A stretch of 64,000 nt of DNA from Pseudoduganella violacea (GTDB taxonomy: Bacteria > Pseudomonadota > Gammaproteobacteria > Burkholderiales > Burkholderiaceae_D). A program made the position numbers and the translations under genes. The notes under the pieces were generated by a model that was not told the origin of the DNA, did not search any database, and worked only from the letters and a program-made list of their open reading frames with translations. Location: the NCBI RefSeq assembly GCF_014191875.1, contig NZ_JACHXD010000001.1, positions 558,001 through 622,000 on the forward strand, written 5' to 3'. Shown piece by piece: positions 37,701-46,600 of the stretch (position 1 is the first letter of the stretch; each line of letters starts with the position of its first letter).

Positions 37701-37929
37701 GCGGCCGATCCTGATGACGTCCCTGGCATTCCTGATGGGCGTCTTGCCGCTGGTGTTTTCCAGCGGGCCGGGGGCCGAGATGCGTCAGTCCATGGGTACG
37801 GCGGTGTTTGCCGGGATGATCGGCGTGACCGTATTCGGACTGGTGTTCACGCCGCTGTTCTTTACCTTGCTGGCGCGCCGCCGGCGCGAGCGGAACGCGG
37901 TGCAGCAGATGATGGGAGAACAAGCATGA
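34780..37929 (+). CDS. RND multidrug efflux pump, inner-membrane subunit
   Basis: The 1049-aa product has the AcrB/HAE1 pattern: MRFSHFFIQRPVFAAVLS at the N-terminus, two large periplasmic loops, twelve membrane helices and GIVVDDAIVVVENVER near residue 407, which bears the proton-relay acidic pair. HAE1 pumps export hydrophobic drugs using proton motive force. It begins four bases after the adaptor stop and overlaps the outer-membrane gene by ATGA. Full-length; substrate not predictable. Confidence 0.95.
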   Translation: MRFSHFFIQRPVFAAVLSILLTLIGGVAAFKLPISEFPEIVPPTVTIKATYPGASAQEIADTVAAPIEQELNGVDGMLYLSSQSVGDGKLTISAVFRPGTNVDEAQSLVQNRVAIAEPHLPEEVRRLGVVVKKSSPDLMMVVYFVSPKGTHDQQFISNYVSANVKDTLARLDGIGDLYTRGARDFSMRVWLDPAKVAAVGMTAPEVVAAIRRANVQVAAGVLNQPPGAGEGAYQMQVQTQGRLRSVEEFQSIVIAPSADGGGVVRLRDVARVEAGALDYTENGFVDDQTAVAIGVSQKPGSNALATADRVIAQLEQLKQKFPEDFNYHAYYNPTKFIRASIEKVRDTIFEAVLLVCLAVLLFLGSWRAALIPILAIPVSLVGTFALMAGMGYTLNTLSLFGLVLAIGIVVDDAIVVVENVERHIEHGLSPFEAARRSMNEVGFALIAIALVLVAVFVPTAFINGISGMFYRQFAVTIAASTVISALVSLTLSPALAAVLLKPRDAAYAASLAGRWMAGFDRVFGRLSAGYESLTGFTLSRRWLMLPLYLLLLALTVWRFGATPTGFVPQLDRGYAIVSIQLPPGSTLARTTEVVHDAAQRLLKQPGIAHTSAFAGTDGATFTSAPNAAVIFAVFKEFDERGREHLDGPAMLAAMRKTLAPISSARVQVIPPPAVPGIGTGGGFKLLIRDVNGQGPQALQAVAREMVGAASKLPSVANAFTPYNALTPQLKVDVDRTRAEMLGLTMDRINETMQSYLGSVFVNDMNLMGRVWRVTAQADAPYRRTPQDLAALKTRASNGAMVPLGSVASFSESTAPFRVPRYNLYAVAEIQGATKPGFSSGQTIAAMEELMRARLPAGFDYEWTELALQEKEAGGSTLVALVLAVVFVYLLLAALFESWLLPLSVVLIVPMCVLAALLGVSWRGLDNNVLTQIGIVVLIGLAAKNAILIVEFARQAHAEGASAAQAAIAAARTRLRPILMTSLAFLMGVLPLVFSSGPGAEMRQSMGTAVFAGMIGVTVFGLVFTPLFFTLLARRRRERNAVQQMMGEQA

Positions 37930-39353
37930 AGAAATGGCTATTGCGCGTGAGCGCGGCGGCTTGCGCGGCGGCGGGACTGGCCGCCTGCGCCGTGGGACCG
38001 GATTACCGCAAGCCGCAGGCATCGGCAGTGCCCGAACGCCTGCCTTCGGCCGTGGCCTCAACTGCAGCCGATCAGGGCTTGCGCGAAGGTTTGCCGCAAG
38101 CCCTGTGGTGGCGCGAGTTCGGCGATGCGCGGCTGGAAGCGCTGGTGCAGCAGGCCTGGCAAGGCAACTACGACCTGCGCATTGCGCTGGCGCGGGTGCA
38201 GGCCGCCTCCGAACAGGCCAATGTGGCGCGCGCCGCGCGCTGGCCCGGCGCCAATCTGGAAGGCGCGGCCAGCCATGCGCGCCTGAACGCGGGCGAAAGC
38301 CCGGACGGCGTGGCGCGCATCGCGAATCCCGTCCAGGCGGCGCTGGTCTTCGGCTGGGAATTGGACTTGTTTGGTCGCGTGCGGCGCGGCGTGGAAGCGG
38401 CGCAGGCTTCGCTCGAAGAGCGCGAAGCCTGGCGCGAGGACATGCGGCGCCTGATCCTGGCCCAGGTGGTGGACAGTTATCTGGAGCTGCGCGGCGCGCA
38501 GATGCTGGAACTATGCCTGCAGGCGCAGATCGACAATGAGCGGCAAACCTTCGGCCTGGTGCGTGAACGCGTCGCCGCCGGCCGCGCCGCGCGCGCCGAG
38601 CAGTTGCGCTACGAAGCGCAACTGAGCCTGCTGGCGGCGCGCCTGCCGCTCTACCGCGCCCAGACCCGCGCCGCGCGCAATCGCCTAGCCACTTTGAGCG
38701 GCCTGAGTCTGGATGCGGCGCCGCTGGCGGCGCTGGATCAGCCGCAGGCCTGGCGCCTGCCGGACAGCCTGCTGCTCGACGCGCCGGCCGCGCTGCTGGG
38801 ACGCCGTCCCGATGTGCGCGCCGCCGAAAGGGCGCTGGCGGCGGCCACGGCGCGCGTGGGCGTGGCCCAGGCCAACCGCTTCCCGCGCATCAGTCTTGCG
38901 GCCCTGCTGGGCGGCAGCGGCGTGGCCGGCGAATGGCTGGGCGGCGAGGCATCGCGCTGGCGCGCCGGCGGCACGCTGTCATGGTCGCTGTTCGACGGCG
39001 GCGCGCTCGCCGCCAGCCAGCGCGCCGCATCGGCCGACGTCAGCGCCGCTGCGGCCGGCTTCGACAAGGCCGTCGCCATCGCGCTGGAGGAAAGCGATAC
39101 CGCCATCGCCAACTGGACGCAATTGCGCCAGCGCGCGCGCCAGCTGCAAGGCGCGCAGGAACTGTCGGCCGAAAGCGCGCGGCTGGCGCGCATCCGTTAC
39201 CGCGAAGGCACGGAAAGCCTGCTCGGCGTGCTGGAAGCGGAACGCACCGCGCTGGCCGCGCAAGAGCAGCTGCTCTCGGCCAGCCGCGACCTCGCCCTCG
39301 CCACCGCGCGCAGCTATGTCGCTGTCGCCGGTGGTTTCGACCAGGGCCATTGA
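37926..39353 (+). CDS. Efflux outer-membrane lipoprotein (OprM/NodT family)
   Basis: The 475-aa product starts with a lipoprotein signal (AGLAAC, Cys near 21) followed by AVGPDYRKP, the NodT-family opening. Two repeated coiled-coil/beta-hairpin halves follow (LVFGWELDLFGRVRR and LSWSLFDGG motifs). It forms the TolC-like exit duct of the pump. It could also serve the type I secretion system at 43.6-53.5 kb, which has no local duct, but that is speculative. Confidence 0.93.
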   Translation: MKKWLLRVSAAACAAAGLAACAVGPDYRKPQASAVPERLPSAVASTAADQGLREGLPQALWWREFGDARLEALVQQAWQGNYDLRIALARVQAASEQANVARAARWPGANLEGAASHARLNAGESPDGVARIANPVQAALVFGWELDLFGRVRRGVEAAQASLEEREAWREDMRRLILAQVVDSYLELRGAQMLELCLQAQIDNERQTFGLVRERVAAGRAARAEQLRYEAQLSLLAARLPLYRAQTRAARNRLATLSGLSLDAAPLAALDQPQAWRLPDSLLLDAPAALLGRRPDVRAAERALAAATARVGVAQANRFPRISLAALLGGSGVAGEWLGGEASRWRAGGTLSWSLFDGGALAASQRAASADVSAAAAGFDKAVAIALEESDTAIANWTQLRQRARQLQGAQELSAESARLARIRYREGTESLLGVLEAERTALAAQEQLLSASRDLALATARSYVAVAGGFDQGH

Positions 39354-39381
39354 TCACTGAATAGAAAGTAGAAAGGAATTT

Positions 39382-40590
39382 ATGTCGCATACCCCCACCC
39401 ATGCCCAAGCGCGGCCCGCCGCGCAAGGACAGGCATCCATCGTGTTGAAACTGCTGCCCATCGTGCTGGCCGTCTTTGTCGGCTTTCTGACGATAGGCTT
39501 GCCGCTGCCGGTGCTGCCCCTGCATCTGCAAAACACCCTGGGCATGAACACCCTGGTGGTCGGCCTGACGGTCGGCAGCCAATTCGCTTTTGCCCTGCTG
39601 TCGCGCGCCTGGGCCGGCGGACTGGCCGACACGCGCGGCGCGCGGCGCGCCGTCCTCACCGGCTTGCTGGTGGCTGCCGCCTCGGGCATCGCCTATCTAT
39701 GCTCGCTGGCCTTCACCGGGCAGCCCTCCACGGCGCTGGCCGTGCTGCTGCTGGGACGCCTGCTGCTGGGCTGCGGCGAAAGCCTGGTGGTGACGGGCGC
39801 CTTGAGCTGGGGCGTGGGCCTGGTCGGACCGCAGAACGCGGGCAAGGTCATGGCCTGGGTTGGCATCGCCATGTACGGCGCCTACGCGCTGGGCGCGCCG
39901 GCCGGCATGGCGCTGTACAGCGCCTACGGCTTTGCCGGCGTCGCCAGCGCCACCGCCCTGGTGCCGTTGCTGGCGCTGCTCATCGTGCTGCCGGTGCGCG
40001 GCATCGCGCCCGCCGCCGCGCGCCGCCTGCCGTTTTATAAAGTGCTGGGCAGCGTCTGGGTGCCGGGTCTCGGCCTGGCCCTGTGCAGCACCGGCTTCGG
40101 CGTCATCACCGCCTTCATCGCCCTGCTCTTCGCCGCCCGCCACTGGGACAACGCCGCGCTGGCCTTCACCGCCTTCGGCCTGGCCTTCATCGGCGCCCGC
40201 CTGCTGTTCGGTCACCTGCCCGACAAGATCGGCGGCGCGCGCGTGGCCCTGGTCTGCGTGCTGATCGAAGCGCTCGGCCAGTTGCTGATCTGGGGCGCCG
40301 AGCACAGCCTGGCGGCCTATGTCGGCGCCGCCCTGACCGGCTTCGGCTACTCCCTTGCCTTCCCCGGCTTCGGCGTCGAAGCGGTACGGCGCGCCCCGCC
40401 GCAAAGCCGCGGCGCCGCCATGGGCGCCTTCGTCGCCTTCCTCGACATCTCGCTCGGCCTGACCGGCCCGGCGGCCGGCGCTGTTGCCACCGCGGCCGGC
40501 GTCAATGCCGTCTACCTGTGCGGTGCCGTGCTGGTCCTGCTCTCCGCCCTGGTCGCCGCCTGGCTCTGCACCAAGAAAGTGCCTGCCTGA
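39382..40590 (+). CDS. MFS transporter (YhhS/arabinose-efflux type)
   Basis: The 402-aa product has twelve hydrophobic segments and MFS signatures (SRAWAGGLADTRGARRAVL between helices 2 and 3; LLFGHLPDKIGGARVAL between 8 and 9). Pattern and length suit YhhS-like exporters. AGAAAGGAA precedes the ATG, 28 bases after the efflux channel gene, so it may be the fourth cistron of the efflux operon. Repeat copy D follows its stop. Confidence 0.88.
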   Translation: MSHTPTHAQARPAAQGQASIVLKLLPIVLAVFVGFLTIGLPLPVLPLHLQNTLGMNTLVVGLTVGSQFAFALLSRAWAGGLADTRGARRAVLTGLLVAAASGIAYLCSLAFTGQPSTALAVLLLGRLLLGCGESLVVTGALSWGVGLVGPQNAGKVMAWVGIAMYGAYALGAPAGMALYSAYGFAGVASATALVPLLALLIVLPVRGIAPAAARRLPFYKVLGSVWVPGLGLALCSTGFGVITAFIALLFAARHWDNAALAFTAFGLAFIGARLLFGHLPDKIGGARVALVCVLIEALGQLLIWGAEHSLAAYVGAALTGFGYSLAFPGFGVEAVRRAPPQSRGAAMGAFVAFLDISLGLTGPAAGAVATAAGVNAVYLCGAVLVLLSALVAAWLCTKKVPA

Positions 40591-40600
40591 GCAGTTTGGG

Positions 40601-40729
40601 TTTGCGCCAGATCAAACAATGTCCGACCCTGGTGTCAGGCACGAAGGTCGGACATTTCTTGATTAATCTCAAAGAATGTCCGGTTCTGGTGCCTGACACC
40701 AGGGTGGACATTGTTTGTGCTAGATCAAG
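40601..40729. repeat. Palindromic intergenic repeat, copy D
   Basis: Two units between convergent MFS genes. Unit 1 pairs TGTCCGACC with GGTCGGACA (40619-40654); unit 2 (40675-40712) is imperfect, GGTTCTGGTG versus CACCAGGGTGG. The GATCAAGC right edge contains the stop codon of the DHA2-type MFS gene. It is the most diverged two-unit copy. Confidence 0.85.
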
Positions 40730-42131
40730 CGGGGGCGCTGGGGCGCAGGGCCAGGGAGGCGAGGGCGGCGGCCAGGCTGAGCACGGCGGTGGCGCTGAAG
40801 GCGGCTTGGTAGCCGGCCAGCGGGGATTGCTGGGCGGCGATGGCGTGGGCCAGGGTGCTGAGCAGGGCGATGCCGAGGGCGGCGCCGAGCTGGCGCGCGG
40901 TGTTGAACAGGCCGGAGGCGAGGCCGGCTTCGCGCCCCGGCACGCCGGCCAGCGCGGTGTGGGTGGCGGTCATCAACATCAGGCCCAGGCCGAGGCCGGT
41001 CAGCACGGTGGGGCCGAGCACGTCGTTGGCGAATACCGGCTGGGCCGGCAGATGACTCAGCCATTGCAGGCCGGCGGCGCTGCACAGGCCGCCATAGAAG
41101 GGCAGGCGGCGCAGGCCGCCATCCAACAGCGGCCGCGAGACGATGGCGGCCACGGCCAGCGCCAGACTCATGGGCAGTAGGGCGAGGCCGGTGTCGAGCA
41201 CGCCATAGCCGGCCACTTGCTGCAGCACCAGCGAGCTCAGGTAGCTGGCGGCCGTCAGTGAGGCGCCCAAGCCCAAAACGACAATATTACCCATGCGGAC
41301 ATTGTGCAGGCGGAAGATGGCCAGGGGCAGCAGCGGCTGGGCCACGCGCCGTTCGCACTGGAGGAAGGCGGCCAGCAGCAGCGCGGCGGCGGCCAGGGCC
41401 AGCCGCACCGGCGCGCTGCTCCAGCCCAGCACGGCGCCCTGGGACAGGCCGTAGATCAGCGCGCCCATGCCCAGCGTGACGCTGGCCGCGCCGGCCAGGT
41501 CCAGCGGTGGGCGATCGCGCGCCGCCGCCGCGCCGCCGCCTTGCAGGCTGAGCGAGACGGCTGCCATCAACAGCAGGCCGGGCGGCACATTGACGAACAT
41601 AACCCAGCGCCACCCGGCCTGGGCGGTCAGCACGGCGCCGATCAGCACGCCGCAGGCCGAGGCGATGGCGCTCGAGGCGGCCCAGCAGGAAATCGCGCGG
41701 CCGCGCGCCGCGCCATGCGGGTAGACGGCGACGATGACGGCCAGGGTCGAGGTGGCGAGGGCCGCGGCGCCCAAGCCTTGCACGGCGCGCGCGCCAAGCA
41801 GCAGGGTGGGGCTGGCGGCCAGTCCGCCGGCCAGGCTGGCCAGCGTGAACACGGCCAGTCCGGCTTGCAGCACGCGGCGCCGGCCGAACAGGTCGCCGGC
41901 GCGCGCGGCCAGCAACATGCAACCGCCTAGTACCAATAGATAGGCGTCGACCACCCAGGGCAGCTGGCTGGCCGACAGGCCCAACTCGGCCTGCATGCTG
42001 GGCAGGGCGACGTTGACGATGGCGCCGTCCATCACCACCATGAAGGAGGACAGGCAGGCGATGGCGACCGCCACCCAGGGCGGCAGATGGGGGCGCAAGA
42101 GCGCGGGAGGCAGGACGATAGGGCTGGACAT
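40725..42131 (-). CDS. DHA2-type MFS drug-efflux transporter
   Basis: The 468-aa product has about fourteen hydrophobic segments and the DHA2 opening (FMVVMDGAIVNVALPSMQAELGLSASQLPWVVDAYLL), motif A RAGDLFGRRRVL and motif C-like GWRWVMFVNVPPG. Start 42131 has an AAGGAG ribosome site; the open frame extends upstream but without one. It is divergent from an AraC regulator, which probably controls it. The TGA stop is inside the edge of repeat D. Confidence 0.9.
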   Translation of the reverse strand: MSSPIVLPPALLRPHLPPWVAVAIACLSSFMVVMDGAIVNVALPSMQAELGLSASQLPWVVDAYLLVLGGCMLLAARAGDLFGRRRVLQAGLAVFTLASLAGGLAASPTLLLGARAVQGLGAAALATSTLAVIVAVYPHGAARGRAISCWAASSAIASACGVLIGAVLTAQAGWRWVMFVNVPPGLLLMAAVSLSLQGGGAAAARDRPPLDLAGAASVTLGMGALIYGLSQGAVLGWSSAPVRLALAAAALLLAAFLQCERRVAQPLLPLAIFRLHNVRMGNIVVLGLGASLTAASYLSSLVLQQVAGYGVLDTGLALLPMSLALAVAAIVSRPLLDGGLRRLPFYGGLCSAAGLQWLSHLPAQPVFANDVLGPTVLTGLGLGLMLMTATHTALAGVPGREAGLASGLFNTARQLGAALGIALLSTLAHAIAAQQSPLAGYQAAFSATAVLSLAAALASLALRPSAPA

Positions 42132-42241
42132 GGGAACTCCTTGGTCATGGCGGCGGCCGGCTGGCCGCCCTGCCTCCAGTGTTAGACAAGCCCGGCCTGC
42201 GGTGATATCGTTGTTTGGACTAAAAATAGCGAAATCCAGCC

Positions 42242-43093
42242 ATGCTGCCTCATCTGTCCCCGCCGCCTGCCGGCGCCGCGCCGTCCGCGCCGGGCGCCGA
42301 TCCGCTGATCGACCCGGCCGAGCGTGCCGACGGACCGGCCCTGATCGCACTGTGGGCGGCTGACGAGCGCAACCCCGAGTTCGGCCTTGGCACCCGGGAA
42401 TACGATTGGCACCGCCACCTGCGCGGCCAGCTGTTTTGCGTGGAAAGCGGTCTGATCCATGTGCGCACGCGCCACGGGTCCTGGCTGTTGCCGCCGCACC
42501 GGGCCGGCTGGATTCCACCGGGCGAGGCGCACCAGATCAGCGTCAGCGGCGCCATGAGCGGCTGGGCGGTGCTGGTGGCACCGGCCGCCAGCGCTATGCT
42601 GCCGGCCCAGCCTTGCGTCCTGGGCCATAGCGCCCTGCTGCGCGCCCTGGTGCAGCGCGCGGCGGACTGGAGCGGCCAGGCCCAGCTCAGTGCGCACCAG
42701 GAACGTTTATTGGCCGTGCTGCTGGACGAAGTGGCGCTGGCGCCGCGCGAACGCCTGCATCTGCCCCTGCCCAGCGACCGCCGGCTGCAGCGCATCGCCG
42801 CCGCCATCCTGGCCGAGCCGGGCGCGGGCCGCACCTTGGCGCAGTGGGCGGCCTGGGGCGGCTTGTCGGCGCGCAGCCTGAGCCGGCTGTTCCTGGCCGA
42901 GACCGGTTGCAGCTTCGCCCAATGGCGCCAGCAGGCCCAACTGCTGCGCGCGCTGGAGCGCCTGGCCCAGGGCGAGCCGGTGGCCGGCGTGGCCGATGCG
43001 CTCGGCTATGCCAATCCGAGCAGTTTCATCGCCATGTTCCGGCGCAGCTTCGGCGCTTCCCCCGCCCGGTATTTTGCCGGCAAGCGCGATTAA
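42242..43093 (+). CDS. AraC-family regulator of the divergent MFS gene
   Basis: The 283-aa product has a cupin-like N-terminal sensor (WHRHLRGQLFCVESG, WLLPPHRAGWIPP) and two C-terminal helix-turn-helix motifs (WGGLSARSLSRLFLAETG, VADALGYANPSSFIAMFRR). It is a paralogue of the regulator at 7612-8412. The 110-base divergent spacer with the efflux gene suggests it activates that gene in response to an exported compound. The first ATG is used; the N-terminal 25 residues are Pro/Ala-rich. Confidence 0.9.
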   Translation: MLPHLSPPPAGAAPSAPGADPLIDPAERADGPALIALWAADERNPEFGLGTREYDWHRHLRGQLFCVESGLIHVRTRHGSWLLPPHRAGWIPPGEAHQISVSGAMSGWAVLVAPAASAMLPAQPCVLGHSALLRALVQRAADWSGQAQLSAHQERLLAVLLDEVALAPRERLHLPLPSDRRLQRIAAAILAEPGAGRTLAQWAAWGGLSARSLSRLFLAETGCSFAQWRQQAQLLRALERLAQGEPVAGVADALGYANPSSFIAMFRRSFGASPARYFAGKRD

Positions 43094-43604
43094 ATTTCCC
43101 CCATCCCCGGTTTAGGGGAGGGGTGTGATCTTGCTGTAAACATATGTTAATGATTTCCCAACATTACCACCCGTCCCGAGGGCCGCCCCTGCCGCCCAGT
43201 CTCCAAACCATGTTTCTCTTGCATGCAAGCAAGGAAAACTTGCTTTTTCGTCGAGTTGTGGGGTCGACACATGGTGAAAATAAAGTGCCGTCTGGAAACA
43301 CGTGCGGGTTATACTTGCCGCTGATCAAGAGCCCCCCTTGTGTTGGGCGCTCCCCGCTTCGCATTCTGTCGACAGCTGATCACGGCCCGGTTTTTTGTTA
43401 CTTTCCGTGGCTAAAGTTCAGCTAATTGTTGACGTTAAGAATGGAAAGCGGGCTTGCTGCGACGCAATTAGTTGAGTGGCAACAAATAAAAACAGTAACA
43501 CCCGGCAGCAATACAGGTAGATAGAGAGTGGAGTCGCAGGCTTGGCCGACATCTCCATTTATCCAGACAGAACTTCAGTAGCAGTACCCCAAGGAGAATG
43601 GAAA
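43094..43604 (+). promoter_or_regulatory. Upstream region of the giant repeat-protein gene, with a terminator
   Basis: This 511-base gap holds a terminator-like hairpin (43227-43233 with 43239-43245, AAGCAAG/CTTGCTT, GAAAA loop, T-run to 43248). It presumably insulates the giant gene from the AraC gene. Downstream about 350 bases must hold the promoter and leader; TTATACT near 43310 is a possible -10 without a good -35. AAGGAG at 43591 is the ribosome site. No small gene is supported. Confidence 0.5.
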
Positions 43605-46600
43605 ATGAGTATCGTCACCAGCATGTCCACCAAGCAGATTTCTGAGCTGACTACGGCCCAAATCGCCGGGCTGGTCACTTCGGATATCGCCGGCTTGAAC
43701 TCGGACCAGTTCCGGGCCCTGACGACGACTCAGATACAGGCCTTCACCACCAACCAGGTGCCGGCGTTTACCACGGCCCAGATGGCCGCCGACATGACCA
43801 CGGACCAGATCGTGGCCCTGACCGCCAACCAGGCGGGGGCGCTGACCACGCTGCAAGTTGCCAATCTCTCGACCAATAATATCGTTGCCCTGGAGACGGC
43901 CGACCTGGCCGCCCTGAAAACCGCGAATATCGCCGCCCTGAAGTCGGCGCAGGTGGCGGCCATCACCACCACCCAGATCGGCGCCCTCGGCACCGCCCAG
44001 GTTGCCTCGCTGAGCACCGCCAGCCTGGCCAGCGGCATCACGACCGACCAGATCGTAGCCCTGAGTTCGGACCAGGTCGGCGCCCTGAGCACCGGCCAGT
44101 TCGCGTCGCTGAGCACCAATTCGATCGCCGCCATCGAAACGGCCGATATCGGCGGCCTGAAAACGGCCGTGATTTCCTCGTTGAAATCGGCGCAAGTCGT
44201 GGCCTTGACCACCGGCCAGGTTGGCGCCCTGAGCACCAACCAGGTTACCGCCCTGAGCAGCGCCGCGACGGCCGGCTTGAGCACCGACCAGGTGGTGGCC
44301 CTGTCGTCCAACCAGGCTGCCGTGCTGAGCTCGAGCCAGGTGAACGCGCTGTCGACCAATGCGATTGCCGCGATTGAAACCGGCGACTTCGCCGCCCTGA
44401 AAACCAGCGTCATCGGCGCCCTGGGCAGCAACCAGACCAAGGCCCTGACCACCGACCAGATCGTGGCCCTGAGCACCAACCAGGTTGTCGCGCTGAGCAG
44501 CGCCGCCATGGTGGGCTTGAGCACCGACCACGTCGTGGCCCTGTCGTCCAACCAAGCTTCGGTCCTGAGCTCGAGCCAGGTCAACGCCCTGTCGACCAGC
44601 GGCATCGCCGCCATCGAAACCGGCGACTTCGCCGCCCTGAAAACGGCCGTGATCGGCGCCCTGTCGAGCAACCAGGCCAAGGCCCTGACCACCGACCAGA
44701 TCGTGGCCCTGACTTCGAACCAGGCCGCGGCCCTGAACAGCCAGCAAGTGGCGGGTCTGGGCACCGACGCCATCGTCGCCCTGGAAACGGCCGACCTGCT
44801 CGCCTTGAAAACCTCCGTGATCGGCGCCCTGAGCACCAGCCAGTTCGCCGCCGTCACCACCAACCAGATCGGCGCCATGTCCACCGCGCAGGTTGCGTCG
44901 CTGAACACGGCCCAACTGGCAGCGGGCTTGACCACCGACCAGGTGGTGGCCCTGTCGTCCAACCAGATCGGCGCCCTGAGCACCGGCCAGTTCGCCGCCC
45001 TGGGCACCAGCTCGGTGGCCGCGATTGAAACGGCCGACATCGGCGGCCTGAAAACGGCTGTGATCGCCGCCCTGAAATCGGCGCAGATGGCTGCGTTCAC
45101 CACCGACCAGATCGTGGCGCTGAGCACCAACCAGATTACCGCCCTGAGCAGCGTCGCCATGGCGGCGCTGAGCACCGACCAGGTGGTGGCCCTGTCGTCC
45201 AACCAGGCCGCGACCCTGAGCTCGAGCCAAGTCAACGCCCTGTCGACCAACGCGGTTGCCGCCATCGAAACCGGCGACTTCGCCGCCCTGAAAACAGCCG
45301 TGATCGGCGCCCTGTCGAGCAGCCAGGCCAAGGCCTTGACCACCGACCAGATCGTGGCCCTGACTTCGAACCAGGCTGCGGCCCTGAACAGCCAGCAAGT
45401 GGTGGCGCTGGGTACCGACGCCATCGTCGCCCTGGAAACGGCCGACCTGGCCGCGCTGAAAACCTCGGTGATCGCCTCCCTGAGCACCAGCCAGTTCGCC
45501 GCCGTCACGACCAACCAGATCGGCGCCATGTCCACCGCCCAGGTTGCGTCGCTGAACACGGCCCAGCTGGCAGCGGGCTTGACCACCGACCAGGTGGTGG
45601 CCCTGTCGTCCAACCAGATCGGCGCTCTGAGCACCGGTCAGTTCGCCGCCCTGAGCAGCAACTCGGTGGCCGCGATTGAAACGGCCGACATCGGCGGCCT
45701 GAAAACCAATGTGATCGCCGCCCTGAAATCGGCGCAGATGGCCGCTTTCACCACCGACCAGATCGTGGCGCTGAGCACCAACCAGATTACCGCCCTGAGC
45801 AGCGTCGCCATGGCGGGCTTGACCACCGACCAGGTGGTGGCCCTGTCGTCCAACCAGGCCGCGACCCTGAGCTCGAGCCAAGTCAACGCCCTGTCGACCA
45901 ACGCGGTTGCCGCCATCGAAACCGGCGATTTCGCCGCCCTGAAAACGGCCGTGATCGGCGCCCTGTCGAGCAACCAGACCAAGGCCCTGACCACCGACCA
46001 GATCGTGGCCCTGACTTCGAACCAGGCCGCGGCCCTGAACAGCCAGCAAGTGGTGGGTCTGGGCACCGACGCCATCGTCGCCCTGGAAACGGCCGATCTG
46101 GCCGCGCTGAAAACCTCGGTGATCGCTTCCCTGAGCACCAGCCAGTTCGCCGCCGTCACCACCAACCAGATCGGCGCCATGTCCACCGCGCAGATTGCGT
46201 CGCTGAACACGGCCCAGCTGGCAGCGGGCTTGACCACCGACCAGGTGGTGGCCCTGTCGTCCAACCAGATCGGCGCTCTGAGCACCGGTCAGTTCGCCGC
46301 CCTGAGCAGCAACTCGGTGGCCGCGATTGAAACGGCCGACATCGGCGGCCTGAAAACCAATGTGATCGCCGCCCTGAAATCGGCGCAGATGGCCGCTTTC
46401 ACCACCGACCAGATCGTGGCGCTGAGCACCAACCAGATTACCGCCCTGAGCAGCGTCGCCATGGCGGCGCTGAGCACCGACCAGGTGGTGGCCCTGTCGT
46501 CCAACCAGGCCGCGACCCTGAGCTCGAGCCAGGTCAACGCCTTGTCGACCAACGCGGTTGCCGCCATCGAAACCGGCGACTTCGCCGCCCTGAAAACGGC